From assembly GCF_017309185.1 (NCBI RefSeq), contig NZ_JAEKJZ010000004.1:310001-374000 (forward strand): a stretch of DNA of 64,000 nucleotides, written 5' to 3'. The notes under the pieces were generated by a model. The model was not told the DNA's origin. It worked only from the letters and a program-made list of their open reading frames with translations, and did no database searches. The translations under genes were made by a program, and so were the position numbers. This document shows positions 1 to 8,831 of the stretch, piece by piece. Each line of letters opens with the position of its first letter. Position 1 is the stretch's first letter. Origin of the DNA: Roseibium aggregatum (lineage in GTDB: Bacteria > Pseudomonadota > Alphaproteobacteria > Rhizobiales > Stappiaceae).

Positions 1-349
1 GCATCAGCTTCGGAGCGCCGGTCGACATGTCGATGCCTCGGTAGGGCATTTGAGCGGCTTTCCAGGCCGCGAAGCCGCCCTCCAGATGGGCAATCGGTGT
101 GATGCCCGCCGCAAGGGCGGCCTGGGCGACCTTGCCGGAGCGCACGCCCGACCCGCAATGAAACACGATGCGCTTGCCGATCTGGCTCGGCAGGCATGCG
201 GCATCGAAAAAGGCCATCGGCATCAGGAGAGAGCCATCGATGTGTTCCATCATGTATTCCGGCGGAGTACGGACATCGATGAGCACGATCTCGCCGGCCT
301 TCAAGGCATCGTAGACCTGCTGCGGGTTCCAGTTTTCGACTTCGCTCAT
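1..349 (-). CDS. Rhodanese-like domain protein (3' part beyond window)
   Basis: Read directly from the minus strand. An ATG at 347-349 opens a frame that stays open to the window edge, so the C-terminus is missing. The 116 visible residues form a single rhodanese domain: an IDVRTPPEY segment near residues 24-32 (the usual DVR..EY element) and an active-site loop HCGSGVRSG with the catalytic Cys at about residue 65. Single-domain rhodaneses carry sulfur as a cysteine persulfide or detoxify thiolic compounds in the cytoplasm. No signal peptide is seen. The substrate cannot be told from sequence. Confidence in the family is high, in any specific role low. Confidence 0.85.
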   Translation of the reverse strand, partial: MSEVENWNPQQVYDALKAGEIVLIDVRTPPEYMMEHIDGSLLMPMAFFDAACLPSQIGKRIVFHCGSGVRSGKVAQAALAAGITPIAHLEGGFAAWKAAQMPYRGIDMSTGAPKLM

Positions 350-669
350 GACAGGATCCTTAGATTTTGTTCGCGGAAATTTTGAATTGGCAGTGACCGC
401 CTTCCGGTTCCCGAAGCCGGTCGCCGCACACGTTTATTGCAGTGCAAAAAGCATGCTGTCTGGAAGACTCAGTGTCGCATGCCTCTCTTTCCGCTTCGTC
501 ATGGTTTATCGGTCACGGGCAAGAACCCGTCAATCCGGCCGGCCAGATCCGGATCTCAACCGTCATCTCACCGGCGGCAAACCGCTTTACCGGTAATGCG
601 GAAAAACGCTTTTACGGTGGGGCCTGCTGTTCTGCAGGATAGCGGCGAACGGAGACGAGCCCGCGACTC
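350..669. other. Intergenic region, nothing convincing
   Basis: 320 bases between the rhodanese start and the end of the MotB-like gene. Short open frames occur on the plus strand but lack ribosome binding sites and coding character. It presumably holds the rhodanese promoter; no clear hairpin terminator was seen. Confidence 0.5.
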
Positions 670-1701
670 TCACCGCTCCGTCAGCTTCAGCTCGATCCGC
701 CGGTTCTTCGCCAGCGCCTCGGGCGTTTCGCCCTCTTCCAGAGGCTGGAACTCGCCGAAGCCGGCGGCGACCAGCCGTTTGGGGTCGACGCCCTTCTCGA
801 TGAGATAGCGGACCACGGAAATGGCGCGGGCGGCTGAGAGTTCCCAGTTGTTACGCAGGCGGCCGGTGCCGGAGAGCGGACGGGCGTCTGTGTGGCCGTC
901 GACCCTGAGAACCCAGTTGATCTCGTCGGGGATCTGCAGGCTCAGTTCCTGGATCGCCTCGGCGAGCTTGTCGAGTTCGGTCTGTCCGGCCGGATTGATG
1001 TCTTCCGAGCCGGAATCGAACAGCACTTCCGATTGGAACACGAAGCGGTCGCCGACCACGGAAATGTCGGACCGCTGGGAGAGGATTTCCCGTAAGCGGC
1101 CGAAGAAATCGGAGCGATAGCGGGAGAGCTCCTGAACGCGCTGGACGAGCGCGGCGTTGAGCCTTCGACCCAGGCTCGCGATCTTGGCCTGGCTTTGCTC
1201 TTCCTTGGCTTCCGCTGCTTCCAGCGCCGCGTTGGCGGCGGCGATCTGGCGTCTCAAGGCGGCGATCTGCTGGTTGAGGAGTTCCACCTGGGCCAGCGCC
1301 TCCTGGCTGACCTGACGTTCGTCGTCGAGGAGGTTCTCAAGACGGCTTGCCTGCCCGCCGGCGGCGTCCGCCTCGCTCGAGCTACTTTCCAGGAGGCCGA
1401 GAAGGCGTGTCTGTTCGGCCTGCGCGTCGCTGAGGCTGGCCTGCAGACCGAGAATGGTGTCTTCGAGTTCGCCGGAGCTGGCCCGCTCCAGCGCCAACAG
1501 TTCGGTCAGCTCGCTGATCTGGGCGTTCAGCCGGTTGAGCACGGTATCTCGGCCGGAAAGCTGCTGGGAGAGAAAGAACTGGGCGATCATGAAGATCGAC
1601 AGAAGGAAAATGATGACCAGAAGCAGGGTCGCCATGGCATCGACGAAGCCGGGCCAGTAATCCGTCGATTGGCCGCGGCGGCGGGCGCGAAGGCTTGCCA
1701 T
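670..1701 (-). CDS. MotB/OmpA-type peptidoglycan-binding stator protein
   Basis: 343 residues. A short basic N-terminus leads into one membrane segment at about 17-42 that carries FVDAMATLL, where Asp21 sits like the proton-carrying Asp of MotB. A long coiled coil follows (about 45-200), then an OmpA-like peptidoglycan-binding domain with DGHTDARP and NWELSAARA. The start is supported by GGGGAG about 10 bases upstream. It lies 35 bases after the MotA-like gene and is surely co-transcribed with it. The pair should form a proton-driven MotAB/TolQR-like unit anchored in the wall. No flagellar genes are nearby and the coiled coil is unusual for MotB, so a non-flagellar envelope role is inferred. 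Confidence 0.8.
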   Translation of the reverse strand: MASLRARRRGQSTDYWPGFVDAMATLLLVIIFLLSIFMIAQFFLSQQLSGRDTVLNRLNAQISELTELLALERASSGELEDTILGLQASLSDAQAEQTRLLGLLESSSSEADAAGGQASRLENLLDDERQVSQEALAQVELLNQQIAALRRQIAAANAALEAAEAKEEQSQAKIASLGRRLNAALVQRVQELSRYRSDFFGRLREILSQRSDISVVGDRFVFQSEVLFDSGSEDINPAGQTELDKLAEAIQELSLQIPDEINWVLRVDGHTDARPLSGTGRLRNNWELSAARAISVVRYLIEKGVDPKRLVAAGFGEFQPLEEGETPEALAKNRRIELKLTER

Positions 1702-1736
1702 CTAGTCGGCTCCCCACTGGCATCCGGACATGGCGG

Positions 1737-2726
1737 TCACTCCTTTGCCCGGTCGAACGCGGCCGAAATGGAGGCAAGAAGCCCTTCGATGCGTTTTTGC
1801 TGCTCGCTCTGGGACTCGGCCCAGTCGCGCATCATCTGCTGCTCGGAGCGCACGTGCTTGACCAGACCCTGAATGCCTTCGGCCAGATTGGCCATGGCCT
1901 GGGAGGCCGTCTTGCTGCCGCCCTCCTCGATGGTCTTTTGCAGCGACTGGATCGAGGCCTGGATCTGTTCGACGCCCGGAGACTCGGTGGCGCCGAACAT
2001 GCCTTCTTCCGGGTCGATGTCGGTGACCGTGGAAAGCCAGTCTTCCAGCTCGTTGTAGAAGCGGTTCTGAGCCTGGCCCGCCTGAAGATCGAGAAAGCCG
2101 AGGACCAGCGATCCGGTCAGGCCGAAAAGGGACGAGGAAAACGCGGTGCCCATGCCGGACAGAGGCGCTTCCAGCCCGGCCTTGAGGTCCTCGAAGATGA
2201 CATTCGCGTCGCCCGAGCCGACGTCGAGGGACTGGATGGTCGCGCCGACGGAGGAGACGGTCTGAAGCAGGCCCCAGAAGGTGCCGAGAAGGCCGAGGAA
2301 CACAAGCAGGCCGGTCAGATAGCGCGACATTTCCCGCGATTCTTCCAGGCGCGTGCCGATGGAATCAAGAATGGAGCGGGCGGTGGTCGGTGTCAGCGCC
2401 ATGTCGCCGGCCTTGTTGGCCAGAAGGGCCGCCATGGGCGCCAGCAGAACCGGCGATCTGGTGTCGAGCGCCGGGTCGCCGATCCGGAAGCTGTTGACCC
2501 AGGAAATTTCTGGAAAGAGCCGGATGACCCGGCCGAAGAGCAGCAGGATACCGAAAACACCGACCAAAACGATCAGGCCGTTGAGGCCCGGGTTGCTCAT
2601 GAAGGCGGTGGATATTTGCGGGAACAGGATGAAGGCAATGAAGGCGACGATCACCAGAAAGATGATCATGAAGGTCAGATACGCCTTCGGACTGGACAGG
2701 CTGTAGGGGTCGAATTCACGGGCCAT
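1737..2726 (-). CDS. MotA/TolQ/ExbB-family proton channel subunit
   Basis: 329 residues with four hydrophobic segments (about 16-38, 48-68, 135-160 and 200-220). The third and fourth contain the Gly/Thr-rich GLLGTFWGLLQTV and GLTGSLVLG stretches typical of MotA/ExbB channels. The acidic and Gln-rich C-terminal tail (about 270-329) is cytoplasmic. Known family role: the ring subunit through which protons pass, working with the downstream MotB-like protein. The start codon lies 4 bases from a perfect inverted repeat that includes the probable ribosome binding site. This type of orphan pair is common in alphaproteobacteria; flagellar function is unlikely. Confidence 0.8.
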   Translation of the reverse strand: MAREFDPYSLSSPKAYLTFMIIFLVIVAFIAFILFPQISTAFMSNPGLNGLIVLVGVFGILLLFGRVIRLFPEISWVNSFRIGDPALDTRSPVLLAPMAALLANKAGDMALTPTTARSILDSIGTRLEESREMSRYLTGLLVFLGLLGTFWGLLQTVSSVGATIQSLDVGSGDANVIFEDLKAGLEAPLSGMGTAFSSSLFGLTGSLVLGFLDLQAGQAQNRFYNELEDWLSTVTDIDPEEGMFGATESPGVEQIQASIQSLQKTIEEGGSKTASQAMANLAEGIQGLVKHVRSEQQMMRDWAESQSEQQKRIEGLLASISAAFDRAKE

Positions 2727-2730
2727 ATTG

Positions 2731-2771
2731 CGCTATCAATCACCTGTTTGAAGGGTAACCGATTGATAGCG
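2731..2771 (-). promoter_or_regulatory. Inverted repeat in the leader of the MotA-like gene
   Basis: Two perfect 11-base arms (2731-2741 and 2761-2771, CGCTATCAATC and its complement) flank a 19-base spacer. The near arm ends 4 bases before the ATG at 2726, and the only Shine-Dalgarno-like bases (CAGGTGAT) lie at the loop/arm junction. It could be an mRNA hairpin controlling translation or a dyad operator on DNA; sequence alone does not decide. Confidence 0.55.
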
Positions 2772-3097
2772 TGATTTTTAACGGCTTGGAAACCTCAATT
2801 CGCGGCTCATGCCCGAATTAGCGTTGGAAAGCGGGAAATTCGGGAGGAGGCATGGGCTCTCGTTATCTGGTTCCCGGTTTGGAAAATACATGCGTTGGCG
2901 ACACCTTCCCGATAAAGCGTGTCCCATTTTTGGCGTCCAGGGCTTGTCTTCCACTTGAAATTGAATTCGGAGTGACGATCTTCCCTTAGGTAAGAAGGTG
3001 TCGGTCCGTCTCGCGGATCAAGCCTTTCTGCCGGGGCTGTCGCATTTTTTTGGAAGGCGGTCCTGAATTCTCCTTTTTGAATTATGGCGGTACCATC
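2772..3097. other. Divergent intergenic region
   Basis: Separates the minus-strand stator pair from the plus-strand orphan gene and must hold both promoters. AT-richer patches are visible but no promoter box could be assigned with confidence. No further gene seen. Confidence 0.5.
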
Positions 3098-3775
3098 ATG
3101 ACGCGCAAAACTTTTACCTTTGAGACCCCGAGCCTGGCAGCCTTTGTACCGGGTTTAACTCCCTTGAATGGAACCTTGCGACCCGGGCCGACGGAGTTTG
3201 ACTTTGAAGGCTTCGATGTCCTGCACGTTAAGGACGTCAGCAGCACTGACCTTGGCGGCACGGTTGTCTATGACGAAGTCATTCCCTTTGATGCGGGTCA
3301 GTATTCGCCCCCTGACGGGACGAATGGCCCGACCGGGTCCGGAGGCAGAATCAAGGGAGCGCTCCAAAGCCGCGTCGTCCGGTCCGACACGACCAAGACG
3401 TTGATTTTTGCCTACAGGTTCCGCGACATGACCTTCTTCCCCGGCACGGGGCCGCAGAATAAAGGCAGTCAACTGGTCAACGTTGAACTGGTGACACTTA
3501 AAGGTTTTCCAAAGAGTGCATTTCCCGTCGAAATGTACAGTCTGGACATGAGCCAGAGCCTCGGTGCCGAAACGCTTACGGGATTTTATCGAGGCAATGG
3601 GGCCTTTGAGTTCAACACCTTTTTGACAGAACCGGAAGGTACGACCTTTTTCGAAGTTCTGACAAAGGCCACTCAATACACGACTGGAAGTTATCTTTCT
3701 CTGGAAGTCGACGCGCGCGGCAACGGAGGGGGGCAATATACCGCCAACCTGTCGCAAATCGCCGTGCCGGCCTGA
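3098..3775 (+). CDS. Orphan protein of unknown function
   Basis: 225 residues from the ATG at 3098. An upstream in-frame start at 3050 is possible but lacks a ribosome site; GGCGG sits about 8 bases before 3098. I do not recognise the family. The protein has no signal peptide, no membrane segment and no cysteine. It is rich in Phe, Thr and Gly with alternating hydrophobic residues, suggesting a beta-sheet fold, and ends with a Gly/Asn-rich stretch (RGNGGGQY). No calcium-binding RTX repeats were seen. It stands alone between convergent and divergent neighbours, so context gives no clue. Confidence 0.6.
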   Translation: MTRKTFTFETPSLAAFVPGLTPLNGTLRPGPTEFDFEGFDVLHVKDVSSTDLGGTVVYDEVIPFDAGQYSPPDGTNGPTGSGGRIKGALQSRVVRSDTTKTLIFAYRFRDMTFFPGTGPQNKGSQLVNVELVTLKGFPKSAFPVEMYSLDMSQSLGAETLTGFYRGNGAFEFNTFLTEPEGTTFFEVLTKATQYTTGSYLSLEVDARGNGGGQYTANLSQIAVPA

Positions 3776-3840
3776 GTGCCTGCCCTGGGCCGGTTGCCCG
3801 TAACGACTGAACGCTTGAGTTTTTCGAGACGGGCGCCGCC

Positions 3841-4644
3841 TCAGGCCGCCGGAGCCTCGGCTTTCTTCAAGAGCCGGAGGAGGTGCTTGTGGGCGTCCTC
3901 ATTGCCGACGACGACGTCGCCGCTGTCCAGCATCTTGTTCTTGCCGGCAAGGTCGCTGACGAAGCCGCCGGCTTCCTTCACCATGAGAATGCCTGCCGCG
4001 ATGTCCCAGGAATTGAGACCGCGCTCCCAGTAGCCGTCCAGGCGGCCCGAGGCGGTCCAGGCCAGGTCGATGGCCGCGGCGCCCGCGCGGCGGATTCCGG
4101 CGACTTCCGGCATGATGTGGCGCAATTCGCGCAGGGTCCGCCCGTGATCGCCAACGCCGATGAAAGGCAGGCCGGTGCCGAAGACCATCTCGGGAAGCTC
4201 GGAGCGTCCGGCAACCCGGAGGCGCCGGTCGTTCAGGAAGGCGCCCCGGCCCCGTTCGGCGGTGTAGAGTTCGTCCATGACCGGATTGAAAATCACACCG
4301 GCGACGATCTCGCCCGCCCGTTCCAGGGCGATCGACGTGGCGAAGATCGGGATGCCGTGCAGAAAGTTGGTGGTTCCGTCAAGCGGGTCGATGTGCCAGC
4401 GGTGCTGGCCGTCGGTACCCTCGACCTCGCCGCTTTCCTCCATGACCAGGCCGTAGGTCGGCCGGGCCTTCGTCAGTTCCGCGCGCACGATTTCCTCCGC
4501 CTTGCGGTCGGCGGCGGAAACGAAATCACCGGGCCCCTTTCGGGATACCTGCAGGTTTTCCACTTCGCCGAAATCGCGGACCAGACTGCGTCCGGCCTTG
4601 ATCGCGGCCTGGACCATAACATTGAGGAGAGCTGTGCGCGCCAT
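3841..4644 (-). CDS. suhB: Inositol monophosphatase family protein (SuhB-like)
   Basis: 267 residues, the normal length for the family. Metal-binding motifs are intact: EES at 69-71, DPLDGTTNF from Asp86, and WDIAAG near residue 215. The family hydrolyses inositol-1-phosphate or related sugar/nucleotide phosphates with Mg2+; in bacteria SuhB also takes part in rRNA antitermination. It lies 71 bases downstream of efp on the same strand, so the two are probably co-transcribed. The exact substrate is not readable from sequence. Confidence 0.88.
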   Translation of the reverse strand: MARTALLNVMVQAAIKAGRSLVRDFGEVENLQVSRKGPGDFVSAADRKAEEIVRAELTKARPTYGLVMEESGEVEGTDGQHRWHIDPLDGTTNFLHGIPIFATSIALERAGEIVAGVIFNPVMDELYTAERGRGAFLNDRRLRVAGRSELPEMVFGTGLPFIGVGDHGRTLRELRHIMPEVAGIRRAGAAAIDLAWTASGRLDGYWERGLNSWDIAAGILMVKEAGGFVSDLAGKNKMLDSGDVVVGNEDAHKHLLRLLKKAEAPAA

Positions 4645-4715
4645 TGACTGTCACTTGTTGTTGGGCATGCCCGGAAGGGCCGGGCCTGCCGGATTACTGG
4701 TGCGTTGCGGGCAGG

Positions 4716-5279
4716 TCAGTCCGCGCGGCGGACATATTCCAGAGTGCCGGTGTCGACGATGATTTTCTCGCCCGCGGTGATGAACGGGGGCACCATCACG
4801 CGCACACCGTTTTCCATGAGCGCCGGCTTGTAGGAGGAGGACTGGGTCTGGCCCTTGACCACCGCGTCGGCTTCACTGATTTCAAGGGTGACGTGCTGAG
4901 GCAGGGTGATGCCGATCGGGCGCTCCTCGTGGAGTTCCACGGTCACCATCATGCCGTCCTGGAGAAACGCGGCGCGGTCGCCGACGAAATCGGCCTGAAG
5001 CTCGAGCTGCTCGTAGGTTTCCGTGTCCATGAAGATCAGCATGTCGTCCTGGGTGTAAAGGTACTGGAAGTCCTTCTGCTCAAGACGTACGCGCTCGACC
5101 TTGTCTTCGGAGCGGAAACGCTCGTTGAGCTTGCGGCCGTCGAGCAGGTTCTTCATTTCGACCTGGGCGAAGGCGCCACCTTTTCCCGGCTTGACGTGCT
5201 GGACTTTGACAACGGCCCACAGGGTGTCCTGATGCTGAAGCACGTTGCCGGGCTTGATTTCGTTTCCGTTGATTTTCAT
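4716..5279 (-). CDS. efp: Translation elongation factor P
   Basis: 187 residues from the ATG at 5279; a longer frame from 5372 adds 31 residues unlike EF-P and was rejected. The N-terminal KOW-like domain carries the KPGKGGAF loop with Lys33 at the tip, the position modified by beta-lysylation in many bacteria. Two OB-fold domains follow. EF-P binds between the ribosomal P and E sites and relieves stalling at polyproline; the Pro-rich TolA-like protein at 25.7 kb would be an obvious client. The modification genes (epmA/epmB) are not in the window. Confidence 0.97.
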   Translation of the reverse strand: MKINGNEIKPGNVLQHQDTLWAVVKVQHVKPGKGGAFAQVEMKNLLDGRKLNERFRSEDKVERVRLEQKDFQYLYTQDDMLIFMDTETYEQLELQADFVGDRAAFLQDGMMVTVELHEERPIGITLPQHVTLEISEADAVVKGQTQSSSYKPALMENGVRVMVPPFITAGEKIIVDTGTLEYVRRAD

Positions 5280-5449
5280 GGAACGACCGACTTTTCGATT
5301 GTTTGGATCTTGAAACAGTGTGGCCGTCAGCATTGACCGCGGCCAGAATTCGCTCGCGCCTGTCCACCACAAAAGCGGGAGGGTTTCAAGGAAAAAAGGA
5401 AATTGTGCTTACGATTGCCGGTCTGGAAAGGCCGTAGAGGCAGGCAAGA

Positions 5450-6622
5450 CTAGGGAGACTCCCGAGCCGGATCCGCAGAAGGCGCCATCAGTGTCGCCGA
5501 ATAGCGTTCGGCCAGTTTGCGCGCTTCCTCCAAGGTGGTTTCGTCAAGGCTTTCGACCATGCTGTCCAGCGACAGGTCGCTTACACCCAGCGAGCGGGCC
5601 ATCAGGTGCCAGCCAGCGGCGGCGGCGAAGTCCTGTTCGCGACCCCGGCCGTGGGCGTAGATCCGCGCCAGCCGGTTCATAGCGACGGGATTGCCGGAGG
5701 CCGCCGCGCGCTCGAACCAGTCGGCCGCTTCCGCCTCGTTGGGGTCGACGCCTTTGCCCTGGAAGCGCATGATGCCGTAGTAGACCTGCGCGGATGTGTG
5801 ACCGCGCCGCGCCGCCCGGCCCATCCAGAATGCCCCCTGGCCTGGATCGTTCAGGCCGCTTTGGGATTCGATGTAGGATAGCGCAAGCGCGTATTGCGCC
5901 TCCGGGTCGTTCAACTGGGCGGCCTCTTCCAGCAGTTCACGCGCTTTTTCCTCATTGTAGGGCCGGCCGTCGCCCTCCTGGTAAAGCAGCGCAAGATTAT
6001 AAAGCGCGGACGGGTTTCCGGAGGCGGCCGCCTGTTCGAACAGGTCGGCGGCTTTTTTCTTGTCGGTCTCGACGCCGGTGCCGAGCAGGTAGAGTTGCGC
6101 CAATTGCATCGCCGATCCGGTGTCGCCCTTCGCGGCCGCCAGGGAATACCAGTCGGCGGCCTTGGCCTTGTCCTGCTTGATCCCGAGCCCGGCCTCGTGG
6201 AGAACCCCGAGAAGCGCCTGAGCGGGCGTGTCGCCCTTTTCGGCCAGCGGTGTCGCAAGGCCGACCGCCGTCAGATACCAGCCGCGCTGGAAAGCGGAAT
6301 AGGCGGTCTCCGACGTGGCGCTCTGGCCTTCCTCCAGCCTGGGCGGGCCGGCGTCGACGATGCTCGATAGCGTCTTGTCCTTGGTGGTGACATCGATCAG
6401 CAGCGGCAGTTGACCGGCCTCTTCCTGTTCGGGCGCCCCGCCGGGGTCCTGTTCGGTCGCGGACAGATCCGTCGGAAGAACCAGCAGGCAGGCCAACGCG
6501 AGCGGGATGTGCAGCCAAGCCCGCAGCGGCTGGAAAACGCGAAACGCTCCGCTATACGTCTCGCGGGACGCGTGCGGTTCTTGTCGGTCCGGGGCAGGCC
6601 GTTGTCGATGTTTCAAACGCAT
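5450..6622 (-). CDS. Sel1-repeat (TPR-like) protein, probably exported
   Basis: 390 residues from the ATG at 6622; this start has AAGGG 6 bases upstream, whereas the ATG at 6628 overlaps it. A basic N-terminus and a hydrophobic run (LHIPLALACLLVL, about residues 40-52) suggest a signal peptide or anchor ending near SATEQ. At least five Sel1 repeats follow, of the A..WY..AA..G form (for example ADWYSLAAAKG and ADLFEQAAASG). Sel1 proteins are scaffolds; ExoR of rhizobia is a periplasmic example that controls a sensor kinase. Target unknown here. Confidence 0.8.
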   Translation of the reverse strand: MRLKHRQRPAPDRQEPHASRETYSGAFRVFQPLRAWLHIPLALACLLVLPTDLSATEQDPGGAPEQEEAGQLPLLIDVTTKDKTLSSIVDAGPPRLEEGQSATSETAYSAFQRGWYLTAVGLATPLAEKGDTPAQALLGVLHEAGLGIKQDKAKAADWYSLAAAKGDTGSAMQLAQLYLLGTGVETDKKKAADLFEQAAASGNPSALYNLALLYQEGDGRPYNEEKARELLEEAAQLNDPEAQYALALSYIESQSGLNDPGQGAFWMGRAARRGHTSAQVYYGIMRFQGKGVDPNEAEAADWFERAAASGNPVAMNRLARIYAHGRGREQDFAAAAGWHLMARSLGVSDLSLDSMVESLDETTLEEARKLAERYSATLMAPSADPARESP

Positions 6623-6700
6623 GACCATCCCTTACCGTTCAGACTTGGCGAATTTTCGGCATCCCGATGAAATTTCTGCAATCCGGATCCTCACCGAACT

Positions 6701-7342
6701 CTACTCGGCCTCGGCGAACGGGTGAGCCTCCAGAATGCGGTTGGCTTGCGAAACCACAGATGCGATCTCTTCGCCAGATTGCCAAACGGCGTCCTTCAGC
6801 GCAACAAAGTCGGCCCCGGTGGCGGCGACGTCTCCAAGGGTTTCGAGCCTGTTCCCGGCTAGGGCGACGCAAGGGGTCTCGAAAAGCTCCGACCACCAGG
6901 CGGCCAGGGTCAGGGTCTTGGCGTGCGCGCTTTCCTTTTCCTCAAGGCCGAGGACGCCGAAGAGAATATAGTCGACGCCGGTTTCGGCCCATTCCATGGC
7001 GTCGTGCTTCAGTTTCGTGCCGCCGGTGCCGACGATACGCTCCGGCTGAAAGCTCTCCACGGCCAGTTTGACATCTTCCAGGGAGGTGTCGACATGCACG
7101 CCGTCGGCACCGCAGCGTCCGGCGGCCTGGCTGTCCCGGTAGACGATGGCGGCCGCGCCTCCGTCCTGAATGATGGGGACGAGGGTTTCAGCGGCGCTTT
7201 GCACTTCCTTCGTGCCCGCGCCCGGCATGTAGATCAGCACACATGCGATGTCTCCGCCGGCGAAAGCCTTTTTGAGCTTTTCGGCCATATCCGCGGTGTC
7301 GAATTCCGGCGGTGTCACAAGAAAGAGGCGGGGGCGGTTCAC
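6701..7342 (-). CDS. ThiE-like thiamine-phosphate-synthase family protein (divergent)
   Basis: 213 residues, GTG start at 7342. It has the TIM-barrel layout of ThiE/TenI with GADGVHVD in place of the usual GADGVHLGQ, VGTGG, and GVDYILFG near residue 127. The phosphate and pyrimidine-binding residues of true ThiE are only partly kept, so it may not make thiamine phosphate. It lies 73 bases before the Sel1 gene and about 120 bases after fba on the same strand. Rhizobiales genomes often carry such a second ThiE-like gene. Confidence 0.7.
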   Translation of the reverse strand: MNRPRLFLVTPPEFDTADMAEKLKKAFAGGDIACVLIYMPGAGTKEVQSAAETLVPIIQDGGAAAIVYRDSQAAGRCGADGVHVDTSLEDVKLAVESFQPERIVGTGGTKLKHDAMEWAETGVDYILFGVLGLEEKESAHAKTLTLAAWWSELFETPCVALAGNRLETLGDVAATGADFVALKDAVWQSGEEIASVVSQANRILEAHPFAEAE

Positions 7343-7460
7343 TGCGGCGGTCCTGTTCTGGTCTGATAGAACGATAAAGGTGCTCTAAAGACGGAAAAAG
7401 AGGGGCGCAAGGCCCCTCTCTCAACAAAGTGAATGAAACGGCAGACCGTCGGCAGGCGAT

Positions 7461-8528
7461 TCAGCCCACCTTCGGGTCCAGGCTGCCGTCTGCATAGCGG
7501 GCCGCCATGTCAGCCAGGGTGACGATCTTCTTGATCTTGGAGGCCTGGCCGGCGGTGTTGAAAGCTTCCAGACGCGCGACGCAAAGTTTCTGCATCGCGT
7601 CTCGGGCGGGCTTCAGGTATTTGCGCGGGTCGAACTCGGCCGGGTTCTCGCTGAGGATCCTGCGGATCTGGCCGGTCATGGCCATCCGGTTGTCCGTGTC
7701 GATGTTGACCTTGCGCACGCCGTTCTTGATGCCGCGCTGGATTTCCTCGACCGGAACACCCCAGGTCTGCGGCATTTCCCCGCCGTACTGGTTGATGATG
7801 TCCTGCAGATCCTGCGGCACGGAAGAGGAGCCGTGCATGACGAGGTGGGTGTCCGGCAGACGGCGGTGGATCTCTTCGATCACGCTCATGGCCAGGATCT
7901 CGCCGTCCGGCTTGCGGGTGAATTTATAGGCGCCGTGGCTGGTGCCCATGGCGATGGCCAGCGCGTCGACCTTGGTTTCCTGAACGAATTTGACCGCTTC
8001 TTCCGGATCGGTCAGGAGCTGGTCGTGGCTGAGCTTGCCTTCGGCGCCGTGGCCGTCCTCCTTGTCGCCCATGCCGGTCTCCAGAGAGCCGAGCACGCCA
8101 AGCTCGCCTTCGACGGAAATACCGCCGAGATGGGCCATGTCGGTCACGGTCTTGGTGACGCCGACGTTGTAGTCCCAGTTGGCGGGCGTCTTGCCGTCCG
8201 CTTCCAGGGAGCCGTCCATCATCACGGAGGTGAAGCCGGCCTGGATGGCGGTCATGCAGGTCTGCGGTGCGTTGCCGTGGTCCAGGTGAACGCAGACGGG
8301 AATATGCGGGTAGATTTCCACGACGGCGTCCATCATGTGCTTGAGCATCACATCGTGGGCATAGGACCGGGCACCGCGGGAGGCCTGGATGATAACGGGA
8401 GCGTCGGTCTGGTCGGCGGCGGCCATGATGGCCAGGGCCTGTTCCATGTTGTTGATGTTGAAAGCGGGTACGCCGTAGTCGTGTTCAGCGGCGTGGTCCA
8501 ACAACTGGCGTAGGGTAATGCGTGCCAT
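7461..8528 (-). CDS. fba: Class II fructose-bisphosphate aldolase
   Basis: 355 residues. Zinc-site and Schiff-base-free class II signatures are present: [14 protein letters not shown] near residue 80, the Gly-rich [10 protein letters not shown] loop, and [13 protein letters not shown]. The length and C-terminal region match the Calvin-cycle subtype (CbbA-like). It cleaves fructose-1,6-bisphosphate to DHAP and glyceraldehyde-3-phosphate. The start has GGGAG about 8 bases upstream. It closes the tkt-gap-pgk-fba set, but 303 bases separate it from pgk, so it may have its own promoter. Confidence 0.96.
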   Translation of the reverse strand: MARITLRQLLDHAAEHDYGVPAFNINNMEQALAIMAAADQTDAPVIIQASRGARSYAHDVMLKHMMDAVVEIYPHIPVCVHLDHGNAPQTCMTAIQAGFTSVMMDGSLEADGKTPANWDYNVGVTKTVTDMAHLGGISVEGELGVLGSLETGMGDKEDGHGAEGKLSHDQLLTDPEEAVKFVQETKVDALAIAMGTSHGAYKFTRKPDGEILAMSVIEEIHRRLPDTHLVMHGSSSVPQDLQDIINQYGGEMPQTWGVPVEEIQRGIKNGVRKVNIDTDNRMAMTGQIRRILSENPAEFDPRKYLKPARDAMQKLCVARLEAFNTAGQASKIKKIVTLADMAARYADGSLDPKVG

Positions 8529-8831
8529 CTCAAGTCTCCCAGTTTCTGTTCCGTTTCACGCCTTCAATTCGCGCGGACAAGCGTCACGGGTATTGCAGTG
8601 CGTCAGGGTAGGGAGGTTCTAACAAGATTTTCCGGCGATGAAAGAGGGGGGACTCCACCTAAATCAATTTAAATACAGTGCTGTGCCTAAAAAGGCGAAG
8701 CTTAGTAAATGTGAATTTCGAACTAAATCCGAGGGTTGGCCCAGAATTACGAACAGGACCTGATCCGGGTGCCCGGCCGAAAAGACCGGGCGCCTCGAGT
8801 TTGCGAGGTATTGCACCTGTCAGCTGCGCGC
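8529..8831. other. fba-pgk intergenic region
   Basis: 303 bases upstream of fba. Contains an AT-rich patch (about 8655-8720) suited to an fba promoter and a GC-rich hairpin at 8771-8791. No gene seen. Confidence 0.5.
8771..8791 (-). terminator. Possible hairpin after pgk
   Basis: GCCCGG and CCGGGC arms with a 9-base loop, 40 bases after the pgk stop. No T-run follows on the minus strand, so it is more likely an mRNA-stabilising or weak attenuating hairpin than a strong terminator. Confidence 0.35.

Noticed and set aside
670..2726. Zorya anti-phage system (ZorA/ZorB-like pair)
   Set aside because: The pair is MotAB-like, but no zorC, zorD or zorE-type gene is adjacent; neighbours are a rhodanese and an orphan protein.
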